Below, one piece after another: positions 32,871 through 41,613 of a stretch of 64,000 bases of DNA. Under the pieces are notes generated by a model, which saw only the letters and a list, made by a program, of their open reading frames with translations, did not search any database and was not told the DNA's origin. How positions within the stretch are numbered: the stretch's first letter is position 1; each line of letters starts with the position of its first letter. Position numbers and translations under genes: made by a program. The DNA is from CAVQEG01 sp963711465 (GTDB lineage Bacteria > Bacteroidota > Ignavibacteria > OLB7). The DNA is taken from contig CAVQEG010000001.1 of the NCBI GenBank assembly GCA_963711465.1, forward strand, positions 124,001-188,000. The letters run 5' to 3'.

Positions 32871-33824
32871 ATGGCGAAGAACAAGACAGTGCTCGGCAGG
32901 GGACTCGGTGCCCTGCTGCAATCCTCGGATGTGACGCTCGAGAAGGGCCAGCCACTGCCGCCGGACGACGGCCTGACGGTAGGCACCATCTGCAACATCA
33001 ACATCGCGAAGGTTCGGGCGAATCCGTTTCAGCCACGCATCGATTTCAACCAGCAGGCGCTTGAGGAACTGAAGAATTCGATCCTCGAGAAGGGGGTCAT
33101 CCAGCCGATCACGGTACGTCGGACCGAGACCGGATTCGAGCTGATTTCAGGAGAGCGCCGTGTGCGGGCGTCGATCGACGCCGGACTGCTGGAAATTCCC
33201 GCCTACATCCTCGACGTCAATTCCGATCGGGAGATGCTCGAGCTGGCGCTCATCGAGAACGTCCAGCGCGAGAATCTCAATCCGATCGAGGTGGCGCTCG
33301 GTTACCAGCGACTCTCCCGCGAATGCCAGCTTACCCAGGAGGAAGTCGCCGAACGTGTCGGTAAGGATCGCTCCACGGTCACCAACTTCCTGCGGTTGCT
33401 GCGACTGCCGCAGACGATCCAGGAATCGCTGCGCCGCAACGAAATCAGCACGGGCCATGCCCGTGCGCTGCTGACGATTCAGGATGCCGATCAACAGCAG
33501 GAACTCTGGCGACAGGTGCGCGATCGACAGCTGTCGGTGCGCAAGACCGAGGCGCTCGTCAAACTGGCGGTACGCAACGGCAGCGGTGGCAGTGCCCGTC
33601 GAAAGGAGTCCGAGTCGCGTCCTGCCAGCAATGGCCAGTCGACCGATGAACTCGATCTGACGCTTGCGGAGATCACCTCGCGGCTGCGCCAGGTGCTCGG
33701 CACGCAGGTCAAGATCCGCGCAAATGCCGGCGGCGACGGCGCCATCCAGATCGACTTCTATTCCTCCGAGGATCTCGAACGGCTCCTGGATCTCTTCGCC
33801 ATCATCGAGCGGAACAACCGGTAG
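32871..33824 (+). CDS. parB: Chromosome-partitioning protein ParB
   Basis: 317 residues. The N-terminal KTVLGRGLGALL box (ParA-stimulating) is followed by the CTP-binding core with NPFQPR, ISGERRVRAS and the ENVQREN motif. The helix-turn-helix LTQEEVAERVGKDRSTVTNFLRLLRLP binds parS. A C-terminal dimer domain ends the protein. I found no obvious parS (TGTTnCACGTGnAACA-like) in the window. Confidence 0.97.
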   Translation: MAKNKTVLGRGLGALLQSSDVTLEKGQPLPPDDGLTVGTICNINIAKVRANPFQPRIDFNQQALEELKNSILEKGVIQPITVRRTETGFELISGERRVRASIDAGLLEIPAYILDVNSDREMLELALIENVQRENLNPIEVALGYQRLSRECQLTQEEVAERVGKDRSTVTNFLRLLRLPQTIQESLRRNEISTGHARALLTIQDADQQQELWRQVRDRQLSVRKTEALVKLAVRNGSGGSARRKESESRPASNGQSTDELDLTLAEITSRLRQVLGTQVKIRANAGGDGAIQIDFYSSEDLERLLDLFAIIERNNR

Positions 33825-33892
33825 TCGCTCACGCCATACGCAAATCCTTCCACTGCACCCGTTGACGCCGCCATCCGGCGCAGCTACCACTC

Positions 33893-34465
33893 ATGGGTCT
33901 GATCAGCTACCTCGCACTTGCCGGCATGTTCCTCGGGATCGTCTATCTCGTGCTTGCCGCCATCGCATCCCCGCGCAAGCGTGCGCGTCACTCCTCCGGA
34001 GTCGTCGACGAACCTGGTGAAGTGGTGCTGAACATCGAGGAGAATCCGCTCCGCGCCGATGAGCCGACGCCCGACCGAATGCGCAAGCTCGCCGCGATGG
34101 CGGCCTCGGCGCTGGACCACGCGTTCAAGGATACCTTCGACTATACCGTTGAGAGTGTCGCCGGTCTCGATCGCGCGATCATCTCCGGCTGGAGCGCCGA
34201 CGCGCATCCACCGGAGGATGTGGTGCAGACTCTCGGTGCCTACCTCGGCGAGGTGCTCGTGCGGAGAACCCGCGGCCGCTGGGTCACCGGACTTGTCGAC
34301 AACGATCCAGCCAACGTCCTGTTCCTTGGTCGCGATGAGGAGGACGTCATCAGCTTCTCTCCGTTTCTCCTGATCCGGGAAAAATTCAACAGCATGTATT
34401 CCTTCGACCTGTCGATCGCATTTACCGCGCTACAGCAGAAGCTCAAGGAAGCCAACGCGGCATGA
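33893..34465 (+). CDS. Membrane-anchored hypothetical protein
   Basis: 190 residues: one N-terminal membrane segment (LISYLALAGMFLGIVYLVLAAIA), a short basic stretch, and a ~140-residue soluble domain with LGAYLGEVLVRRTRGRWV and VISFSPFLLIREKF. I do not recognise the family with confidence. The stop overlaps the YbgC-type start by 4 bp (ATGA), so the two are translationally coupled. The last ~225 nt are also read antisense by the 34240 frame. Confidence 0.75.
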   Translation: MGLISYLALAGMFLGIVYLVLAAIASPRKRARHSSGVVDEPGEVVLNIEENPLRADEPTPDRMRKLAAMAASALDHAFKDTFDYTVESVAGLDRAIISGWSADAHPPEDVVQTLGAYLGEVLVRRTRGRWVTGLVDNDPANVLFLGRDEEDVISFSPFLLIREKFNSMYSFDLSIAFTALQQKLKEANAA

Positions 34466-36567
34466 TCAGCCGCGAAACCACCGTCCGCGTCCGCTACCGC
34501 GACACCGATCAGATGGGGGTCGTCTACCACGGCGTCTACCTCGAATACTTCGAGACCGGACGTACCGAACTGCTGCGCACCGTCGGGATGTCCTACGCGT
34601 CGATCGAGCGCGAGGGTCGAATGCTGCCTCTGCTTGAGTACTCCGCGCGGATGATTCGCCCCGCCCGCTACGATGACCTGCTCACCGTCGTCTCGACGAT
34701 TCGGGGCCTCGATGGCATACGGCTGCCCATCGACTACGACATCCTCCGCGGCGATGAACTGCTCGTCACCGGTCGTACGCTCCACGTCTTCACGACCGTC
34801 GACACGATGCGTCCGCTGCGACCGCCCGCGGACTTCGTGGCGCTGATCGAGCCGACGGCTGAAGCCGACTCCATCCGGTAGCGACGCGAGCGTGTCCCGT
34901 ATCGGCTCCAGGATGTCGAACGGTCCGTACCTGCGAGTGACGTGATAGCCGCGGCGCAGCAGTGCCGCCGACGTATCGAGCATCATCAGCACGTCGGCGG
35001 ACTCGAGACTGGTACCGTCGAGATTCGTGAGGCGATCGCCATGTTCGGCGACGATGAACGCCGGCCTTCGACGGGCGATGTAGTGATCGAACTCGAAGCG
35101 CCACGCGCGCGGGGCAAACGGCGCAAGGAGAAACGCGCTGTGCATTACCCGCACATCGGGCACGACGTCGGCGTACATGTACAGCAGCCCCGCAACGCTC
35201 GATATCGCCACCATCCGCTGCCCCGGCTTCCGCCTCGTTCGCACATACCGCCCAACCGCCTTCAACGATATCAGTGAGTACCCGGTGTTCTGACGGCTGT
35301 AGTGGGCATCCACGGCAGCCGTTCCCTTCGTGCACCAGAGGATCATCGCCATCGAGTGCCACCCGTAGCGTGGAAGCGGGCTCAATACGACCACGAGCGC
35401 GGCGAGCGGTGCAACCATCAGTCGTCGGTAGCTCGACGTCGGTGAAGTGGCAATGCGATCGAACGCCGAAACCGTGCCCATGGCAGCGAGGATCACGGCG
35501 AACGGGAAGAGGCGCGACAGGTGGTAGGGGAAGAATTTTCCCTCGGCAACGATGCTGACGACCATGGCGAGGACGCCGAGCGCACACAGGCGCGGAAGCA
35601 CTGTTTTGGGGCGCGGACCCTGATCGGCCTCGGCAGACCGGTCGGCGTGCATCGCCTGGGAGATGCCGCTCCACATTGCCGTCAGCACCGCGATCGACAG
35701 CGCGAGCACGATCGACCCTGCCGTCTTTGATACCAGTGAGGTCACCGACATCGCCCCCGAGGACCACAACAGCAGCGCGTAGCCGCGGATGAACTGCTGC
35801 ATCTGCTGAAATCCATGCCACCCGCCGGAGATCACGATCCATGCAATCAACAGCATTGCGCCCGCGACGAATCCACAGGTGATCGGAATGACCGCCCGAA
35901 ATGCCGTGCGCGGATCGTAGACGAACACCTCGGCAGCGGCTACGGCGACGAGCATCCCACCGAGCGTCACCTTCAGTCCGAACAGTACCGCGATCAGCAA
36001 GCCGATCGTGGCGAATCCCGCAGGCGTGCGTCGGTGCATCTGAATCCAGAATGCCGCGATCGCCAGCAGGCCGACGTAACTCTCGGGTTGCGCCGTGTTC
36101 TGACTTCCCAGCGATACGTAGAGCACGGCATACAACACCGCGGCGAGCGCAGCGATCGTCCTCCGATGCACTGCACCCGCCACCAGCCAGTAGAGTCCCA
36201 TACAGGTGAGCCCCTGGAGCAGGTAGTCGAACCCGCGGATCGAGAGCTGGTGAGGTCCGAACAGCGCGATTGCCAATGCGTACAGGTGGTAGATCAGCGG
36301 CGGTTTGACGTCGATCACATCGCGGTAATGAACCGCGCCCTGGAGGATCATCCGACCGACGGTGAAGAACACCCCGTCATCGGGTCCGAGCGGCAGGAAG
36401 AGCAGCGGAAGCAGCAGCACCAGACTGAGTCCCATGGTCGCTCCCGTCGTGATCGACCCGCCCGAGTCGATCGAAGCGATCACGTGACCGACGACTCCGG
36501 CAGGCGCGTCCGGGCGCGGATCGACCACGGCGTCGGAGGCGTGGCTGTAGCCGTTCCCGTTCCTCAT
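34240..36567 (-). CDS. GT-C-type membrane glycosyltransferase, paralogue 1 (C-terminus runs antisense through two genes)
   Basis: 775 codons as sequenced. The first ~560 residues are a polytopic GT-C protein: FLPLGPDDGVFFTVGR, HYRDVIDVKPPLIYHLYAL (predicted catalytic Asp and KPP motif, as in ArnT/PMT), about ten hydrophobic segments and a soluble C-terminal domain ending near GPFDILEPIRDT. Both paralogues stop at about this point. Here no stop follows, and the frame continues for ~640 nt antisense to the thioesterase and the 33893 gene, giving an Arg/Asp-rich tail with no membrane character. The family core is about 34885-36567. It probably glycosylates an envelope glycan or protein from a lipid-linked sugar; the acceptor is unknown. 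It overlaps paralogue 2 by 4 bp. Confidence 0.72.
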   Translation of the reverse strand: MRNGNGYSHASDAVVDPRPDAPAGVVGHVIASIDSGGSITTGATMGLSLVLLLPLLFLPLGPDDGVFFTVGRMILQGAVHYRDVIDVKPPLIYHLYALAIALFGPHQLSIRGFDYLLQGLTCMGLYWLVAGAVHRRTIAALAAVLYAVLYVSLGSQNTAQPESYVGLLAIAAFWIQMHRRTPAGFATIGLLIAVLFGLKVTLGGMLVAVAAAEVFVYDPRTAFRAVIPITCGFVAGAMLLIAWIVISGGWHGFQQMQQFIRGYALLLWSSGAMSVTSLVSKTAGSIVLALSIAVLTAMWSGISQAMHADRSAEADQGPRPKTVLPRLCALGVLAMVVSIVAEGKFFPYHLSRLFPFAVILAAMGTVSAFDRIATSPTSSYRRLMVAPLAALVVVLSPLPRYGWHSMAMILWCTKGTAAVDAHYSRQNTGYSLISLKAVGRYVRTRRKPGQRMVAISSVAGLLYMYADVVPDVRVMHSAFLLAPFAPRAWRFEFDHYIARRRPAFIVAEHGDRLTNLDGTSLESADVLMMLDTSAALLRRGYHVTRRYGPFDILEPIRDTLASLPDGVGFSRRLDQRHEVRGRSQRTHRVDGREDVERTTGDEQFIAAEDVVVDGQPYAIEAPNRRDDGEQVIVAGGANHPRGVLKQRQHSTLALDRRVGHPDGAQQFGTSGLEVFEVDAVVDDPHLIGVAVADADGGFAADHAALASLSFCCSAVNAIDRSKEYMLLNFSRIRRNGEKLMTSSSSRPRNRTLAGSLSTSPVTQRPRVLRTSTSPR
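34462..34881 (+). CDS. Acyl-CoA thioesterase, YbgC/4-hydroxybenzoyl-CoA thioesterase family
   Basis: 139 residues in one hotdog fold. RYRDTDQMGVVYHGVYLEYFETGRTELLR contains the Asp of the active site and the VYHG-x-YLEYFE signature. It hydrolyses acyl-CoA or acyl-ACP; YbgC is associated with the Tol-Pal system in other bacteria, but no tol genes are here. It overlaps the upstream gene by 4 bp. Confidence 0.92.
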   Translation: MISRETTVRVRYRDTDQMGVVYHGVYLEYFETGRTELLRTVGMSYASIEREGRMLPLLEYSARMIRPARYDDLLTVVSTIRGLDGIRLPIDYDILRGDELLVTGRTLHVFTTVDTMRPLRPPADFVALIEPTAEADSIR

Positions 36568-38297
36568 CGCCCTTTGCCTGATTCTTCACGCATGCTCGCA
36601 GCACCATCGATGTCGGCCCTCGCCGCCGCATCGCCCGATCGACGCCTGTAGACGTCGAACGACTCCAGGTGCAGGACATGGATGTAGTCGGTATCCACCA
36701 TGCTCCGGATTCCCGGAAGCTTGAACAGAGTCTGCTCAGACGTCTGTGCGATGAGTACCTGATCGGGAATGAAGTCGTTGTGCTGCACGACGAGAAACTC
36801 CGGACGCTGATGCAGGATGTACGACCGCGTGGAGTCGACCCATTGACGAGGAGCCCAGGGTCCCGTGATGAACATCGAGTGGTAGAGCCGGTCACCCGGC
36901 GGACGTCCAATGCGATGGTGGACCATTGCCGCAACAGTGGAGAATACGTATACCTCGTCATCGGCACCGGCGTGTGCGTCGATGTACCGACCGATGCTGT
37001 CGATTTCCTCAAACGGGATCTGCGCGCGCATCCGGTGGTAGAAATGCAGTTCACCTTCGGACCCGGCGACGATGCGCGCGGCCGTCGGTGTGGCGGCCAG
37101 CCAGGCGTACCTCGGAAGCGGTCCGTACACCAATGCGATTCCGGCAAACACCGCGGCGACCGACCAGGCACCCACCGACCTGTGGCGGCGAAGGAACGCG
37201 TTCATCGACCTGACTGCTCCCAGCATTGCGTACGACGCGGGGATCGATGCGAACGCGAATATCCGCATCACCTGGTAGCTGTAGTACCGTGCTTCGAGCA
37301 CGACCGTGGCGAAGAGAAGGACCGAGCCGATGGCGCACACGCGCAGCAATGCCGTCGACGACCGCACACGCGATGCCGCACGAGCCGAGGCGCCCGACTC
37401 GCCATCGGGGCCGGACGCAACACCGAGCGTCGCGCGAACCGTACCGACCACCAGCGCCACGGCCATGACCGACGACAGGCCATCGGCCAGTCGCAACGGC
37501 GGTCCGGTCATTAGTTCCTGCAGCTCTTCGAACAGCGGAGCACGCTTCATCGACACGTATCCGCGGATGAATTCATTGGCGAGCTGGAAATCGTGAACCA
37601 GGTGGAACACAAGGAGGTAGAGCGGAAACAGAGCCGCAACGAGCGCGAACCCAACGCCGAGCAGCGCCCACCGCCGCAGCAACGACTTCGACCACGGCCG
37701 CGGCGACGGAAGCAGCTGCGCGGCGGCAAACACCGCCAGGAGAATTCCGAGGGTGAATTTGGATTCGAAGGCGACTCCGGCCGACGCTCCGGCCAGCACG
37801 AATGCCATCGGTCGTCGGTCGAAGAGGATCAGCCATGTGCCTCCGATACAACACAGTCCGGTGATGCTCTCGGTCTGCAGAAGTACGACGTAGCCGCAGG
37901 AGACGTACCAGAGGGCATAGAGTGCCGCGGCGACGAACGCCCAGATGCGGTCCCCGCCGGCGCGGCGCACGACTGCGACGATCAGCAGACAGGTCGCCGC
38001 CTGCAGGATGAGATCGGCGACGTTGACGGCGATTGCCGACCCGCCGTCGAGCCACGCAAGAACCGCATAGACGTGGAAGATGAGCGGCGGCTTTACGTCG
38101 ATCACGTCGCGGTAGTGCAGCGCGCCGTGCAGCACGCGTTGGCCGCTGACGTAGAACATCGACTGGTCGGGACCGAGGGGGAAGATCAGCAGCGGCAGCA
38201 GGAGTGCTCCGACGATGATCGACCCGATGACCCACATGCGTCGATCCGGACGATGGCCCCCGTGCGACTGAAGACGTTCAGGGATCGGTGCGTTCAT
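36564..38297 (-). CDS. GT-C-type membrane glycosyltransferase, paralogue 2
   Basis: 577 residues from the ATG at 38297; 38333 is an alternative 12 codons upstream. It has the same architecture as paralogues 1 and 3: IFPLGPDQSMFYVSGQR, HYRDVIDVKPPLIFHVYAV with the predicted catalytic Asp and KPP, ~10 membrane segments and a soluble tail with VYVFSTVAAMVHHRIGRPP. The ATGA overlap with paralogue 1 and the overlap of its own start with paralogue 3 suggest one transcript. Ligand specificity is unknown. Confidence 0.83.
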   Translation of the reverse strand: MNAPIPERLQSHGGHRPDRRMWVIGSIIVGALLLPLLIFPLGPDQSMFYVSGQRVLHGALHYRDVIDVKPPLIFHVYAVLAWLDGGSAIAVNVADLILQAATCLLIVAVVRRAGGDRIWAFVAAALYALWYVSCGYVVLLQTESITGLCCIGGTWLILFDRRPMAFVLAGASAGVAFESKFTLGILLAVFAAAQLLPSPRPWSKSLLRRWALLGVGFALVAALFPLYLLVFHLVHDFQLANEFIRGYVSMKRAPLFEELQELMTGPPLRLADGLSSVMAVALVVGTVRATLGVASGPDGESGASARAASRVRSSTALLRVCAIGSVLLFATVVLEARYYSYQVMRIFAFASIPASYAMLGAVRSMNAFLRRHRSVGAWSVAAVFAGIALVYGPLPRYAWLAATPTAARIVAGSEGELHFYHRMRAQIPFEEIDSIGRYIDAHAGADDEVYVFSTVAAMVHHRIGRPPGDRLYHSMFITGPWAPRQWVDSTRSYILHQRPEFLVVQHNDFIPDQVLIAQTSEQTLFKLPGIRSMVDTDYIHVLHLESFDVYRRRSGDAAARADIDGAASMREESGKGR

Positions 38298-39933
38298 AGA
38301 GGGTAAACCAGCGGGTTTGCGTCGCGACGTCATACGCCGTGTCGAGAAGGGAGTCGATTCCGGGCAGCGCCCTGACGGCCTCTTCGGACGAGGCAGTGCT
38401 TCCGGTCAGATCGGGCATGCTGTCGATGCGGCCGAGTGCGATGAAGCGTGGCTGCGACTCGAGAAGGTAGCGCCGTGTGCCGTTCCGCCATTCGTCCGGT
38501 GCATAGGGTGCCATGATGTAGGCGGCGTGCACGAGTCCGGTCTGTGGCACCTCTTCGAGATACGCGTAGAGGAGCCCTGCAAGTCCCGAAGCGACGAACG
38601 TGTGGTCTCCCGGTCTGCGTCGCTCCCTGACCGTCGAGGCAATCGTTCGAAGATCCGATCTCCCGTAGGGGGTGGTGCCGTAATACGCGTCGAATCCTTT
38701 GTCGCCCATCGTTGCGGAGATCAGCCCGCCGACCGCATGGCGACCGTACCGGGGGAACGGACCCAGCAGCAGGAATGCGGGAACCGCGACCACCATCAGA
38801 AGCCATCTGAAGGCATCGGCACCCGCCGCAGCTGGAAGGCGCATTGCGATCCGGCAGATCACGAATGCCGACAGCACGGCGGCCATCGGAAAGATTCGAC
38901 TGAAAATGTACGGTGCGTATTTGTCCTCGAGGACGATCGTGGCAGCGAGCGCGAGCAGCAATGCGCCCGCCATCCGCAGCAGCCGGCGCTGTCCGGCAAT
39001 CGACTCCAGATGCTCTTCACCCTCCGCCCGCCAGGCGATGCCCGTCAGAAGCGCTGCGGCGACCGCGATCGTCAACACCACCGACAGATGGTCGACCAAT
39101 AACATGTTCAGGTGGTCCAGGGCGAGCGTTGCCCGGCTGCCAAGCGAGCCGTGGTGTACCGAAGCGTATCCGATGATGAACCGGTTCATCAGTTCGAATT
39201 CCGGCCATACGCCGAAGGCACTCAGGTACAGCGGCAGCAGGGTCAGAACGAGAGCGAACCCACCGCACAGCGAGACCGCCCGTCGGGCGCGCTGTGACGG
39301 TGGAGTGGCGCCGTTCCATACGACATATACCAGAAGGACGGGAAGGACGATGGCGAAGGTGAACTTCAGTAGTGCGAGCGCTCCGACGAGCACGCCGGCC
39401 ACCACCTGCGCGAACCGCGAGCGGCCGAAGAGCAAGGCGTGGATCGCCGGCAGCAACATCACGCCGATGAATCCCTCTGCGAGCGCCGTGGAGTTGAAGC
39501 TCAGTGCAACGTACAGCATCGCGTAGATGATGGCGCTGCACGCCGCCCACAGATCGTTGCCCGACGCCCTCCTGATCAGCTGCACCATGAACAGGCACGT
39601 GGCAGACTGTACCAGCAGATCCAGCAGTCGCACCGACACGGGATGGGCGCCGAAGAGTGCAATTGCGATCGCGTAGAGATGGTAGATCAGCGGCGGCTTC
39701 AGATCGATGATGTCCCGGTAGTGCACCGCCCCCATGAGGATCTTCCGGCCGCTCGTGTAGTACAGGCCCTGATCCGCACCCAGAGGGAAGAAGAGCGTCG
39801 GCAGCAGAAGCAGTACGACAACGAGCGCAACCAGCGCCCAGGTCTTCCGACCGAATCGGTACCGCGGCAGCGCCGTGCCGAGCAGTGGTCGGCCGTGGGC
39901 CAGCAGTCGCGCCGGAACTCGTCTGAGGATCAT
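38278..39933 (-). CDS. GT-C-type membrane glycosyltransferase, paralogue 3
   Basis: 551 residues, first gene of the three. FFPLGADQGLYYTSGRK and HYRDIIDLKPPLIYHLYAI repeat the motifs of the other two; about ten hydrophobic segments are followed by a soluble domain ending FTLYERTDP. It shows where the family normally stops and so exposes the abnormal C-terminus of paralogue 1. Likely a polyprenyl-phosphate-sugar-dependent transferase of the ArnT/PMT type in the inner membrane. Confidence 0.83.
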   Translation of the reverse strand: MILRRVPARLLAHGRPLLGTALPRYRFGRKTWALVALVVVLLLLPTLFFPLGADQGLYYTSGRKILMGAVHYRDIIDLKPPLIYHLYAIAIALFGAHPVSVRLLDLLVQSATCLFMVQLIRRASGNDLWAACSAIIYAMLYVALSFNSTALAEGFIGVMLLPAIHALLFGRSRFAQVVAGVLVGALALLKFTFAIVLPVLLVYVVWNGATPPSQRARRAVSLCGGFALVLTLLPLYLSAFGVWPEFELMNRFIIGYASVHHGSLGSRATLALDHLNMLLVDHLSVVLTIAVAAALLTGIAWRAEGEEHLESIAGQRRLLRMAGALLLALAATIVLEDKYAPYIFSRIFPMAAVLSAFVICRIAMRLPAAAGADAFRWLLMVVAVPAFLLLGPFPRYGRHAVGGLISATMGDKGFDAYYGTTPYGRSDLRTIASTVRERRRPGDHTFVASGLAGLLYAYLEEVPQTGLVHAAYIMAPYAPDEWRNGTRRYLLESQPRFIALGRIDSMPDLTGSTASSEEAVRALPGIDSLLDTAYDVATQTRWFTLYERTDP

Positions 39934-40300
39934 CGGCGTCGAGGGAAATGATGGGAGCAGGTGCTACGGAAGAAGTGGGCAGACCGGGAAGTCCGCGGTC
40001 CGCAGCACCGGAGGACGGTCGCTCGGCAGAAGTAGATCCGTAGCGGGCGGGTCCGGGATTCGATCGTGTGGAATTTCGCCGGAGAAATCGACAAAAGGCA
40101 GACGCGTTGGCTGAGACCGCGGTGGCTCCGCCAGAAGCACGCGGGGGGGGGAGCGTGGACGAAGCAGCCGCGTGTTTGCGGGAATGAACGGCGAGCCGGC
40201 CTGTCGCGGCGTGGCCCGGAAATGAAAGGCCCACGGAGGACTTCCGTGGGCACTTCAATCGTCGTCGTTCCCGGATGACTCACGCCGCGCAGGGCTGGGG
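39934..40300. other. 367-bp gap between the glycosyltransferase start and the gltA stop
   Basis: No supported gene. It should hold the promoter of the glycosyltransferase operon (reverse strand) and the gltA terminator listed at 40229-40251. A run of eight G's lies at 40143-40150. Confidence 0.5.
40229..40251 (-). terminator. Hairpin terminator after gltA
   Basis: A 9-bp perfect stem, GCCCACGGA/TCCGTGGGC (40229-40237 with 40243-40251), and a 5-nt loop. It is 50 nt past the gltA stop on the reverse strand, followed there by CTTTCATTT. Confidence 0.7.
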
Positions 40301-41434
40301 CTATCGCTCGTCGATCGGTTCGTACGTCCGATCGGTGGGTCCGATGTACTCGGCCGCGGGGCGGATCAGACGGTTGTCATCCTGCTGTTCGATCACGTGG
40401 GCGCTCCAGCCGGCAACGCGGCTCATGGCGAAGATCGGCGTGAAGAGCTCCAGCGGAATTCCCATCATATAGTAGGTCGAAGCCGAGTAGAAGTCGACGT
40501 TCGGGTTGAGCCCCTTCTTATCCATCACCTCCTTCTCGATGACCTGCGACATGTCGAACCACTTCGTCTCACCCTTTTCCTTGCCGATCTGTTCGGACAT
40601 GCGACGCAGGTGCGTGGCGCGCGGATCCTCGGTACGGTAGACGCGGTGACCGAAGCCCATGATCTTCTTCTTCTGCTCGAGCGCCTGATCGATCCATGCT
40701 CGGGCGTTATCGACCGAGCCGATCTCGATCAGCATCCGCATCACCCGCTCGTTGGCACCGCCGTGCAGCGGACCCTTCAGGGCGCCGATGGCGCCGACGA
40801 CCGCCGAGTACATATCCGACAGGGTGGCGGCGATGACGCGCGCGGTGAAGGTCGAGGCGTTGAACTCGTGATCGGCATGCAGGATCAGCGCGATGTCGAG
40901 CATCCGCGAGATCTCCGGCTTGACCGGCTCGTCGAAGATCATCGCCATGAAGTTGGCGGCGATCGAATCGTTCATCTGCGAGACCTTCAGCTCGCGGCCG
41001 TTGCGGTGGCGGTGCAGCAGCGCCACGATCAGCGGCAACTTGGCGATGAGTCGGACCGCCTTGCGAATGTTGGCCTCGTGGCTGTTGTCGTCGCTCTCAC
41101 TGTCGTTGAACGACAGCGCGCCGACGAGATTGCGCAGCGCCTCCATCGGATTGACGTCCCGCGGCAGCGTCCGCAGACGCTCGATCACCTCGTCGGGAAG
41201 CGTGCTCTCCGAACGGATCTGCGTGATGAACGACTCCAGCTGCGAGCGCGTCGGCAGATCGCCGTAGAGCAACAGATAAACCACCTCCTCGAAGGTCCCC
41301 TTTACCAGGTCGTGAATGCTGTATCCGCGATAAATGAGCCGGCCCTGCTGACCGTCGATGAAGCTGATGGACGTAGTGCCTGCGACAATGTCCTGCAGGC
41401 CCCGCTTTGCCGTCTCCTGTGTGGTATCTGCCAT
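40301..41434 (-). CDS. gltA: Citrate synthase
   Basis: 377 residues from the ATG at 41434, which has a GGGGA ribosome site. It condenses acetyl-CoA and oxaloacetate. The catalytic His residues are in LHADHEFNAS and LHGGANERV, and the third block MGFGHRVYRTEDPRA is intact. The size and the YRGYSIHDL start fit the short, dimeric citrate/2-methylcitrate synthase type, so 2-methylcitrate activity cannot be excluded. No other prp genes are nearby. A TAATTTTG promoter element lies upstream. Confidence 0.95.
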   Translation of the reverse strand: MADTTQETAKRGLQDIVAGTTSISFIDGQQGRLIYRGYSIHDLVKGTFEEVVYLLLYGDLPTRSQLESFITQIRSESTLPDEVIERLRTLPRDVNPMEALRNLVGALSFNDSESDDNSHEANIRKAVRLIAKLPLIVALLHRHRNGRELKVSQMNDSIAANFMAMIFDEPVKPEISRMLDIALILHADHEFNASTFTARVIAATLSDMYSAVVGAIGALKGPLHGGANERVMRMLIEIGSVDNARAWIDQALEQKKKIMGFGHRVYRTEDPRATHLRRMSEQIGKEKGETKWFDMSQVIEKEVMDKKGLNPNVDFYSASTYYMMGIPLELFTPIFAMSRVAGWSAHVIEQQDDNRLIRPAAEYIGPTDRTYEPIDER

Positions 41435-41477
41435 TGCGATCCCCGCTGGTGATTCCGTTGACGATTTCAACACCCAC

Positions 41478-41485
41478 CAAAATTA
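41478..41485 (-). promoter_or_regulatory. Candidate -7 promoter element TAATTTTG upstream of gltA
   Basis: The reverse strand reads TAATTTTG, an exact match to the Bacteroidota TAnnTTTG element, 44 nt upstream of the gltA ATG. A TTTG -33 box at the proper spacing is not found, so confidence is limited. Confidence 0.35.
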
Positions 41486-41613
41486 ACACGCGCCGCCGCT
41501 TTTGGGTTCGCTCTTTCCGTTTTTTACGAATTGTGAGTCCGGGCCCTGCCCACCTGTGGATCGACGTCGTCAATCAGGGGGGAATTGAAGGGCATTGGTG
41601 TGTGCGAACCACA

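Noticed and set aside
31745..33900. parS site near parA-parB
   Set aside because: Looked for a TGTTnCACGTGnAACA-like 16-mer on both strands across the window; only isolated CACGTG cores were seen, none with matching flanks.
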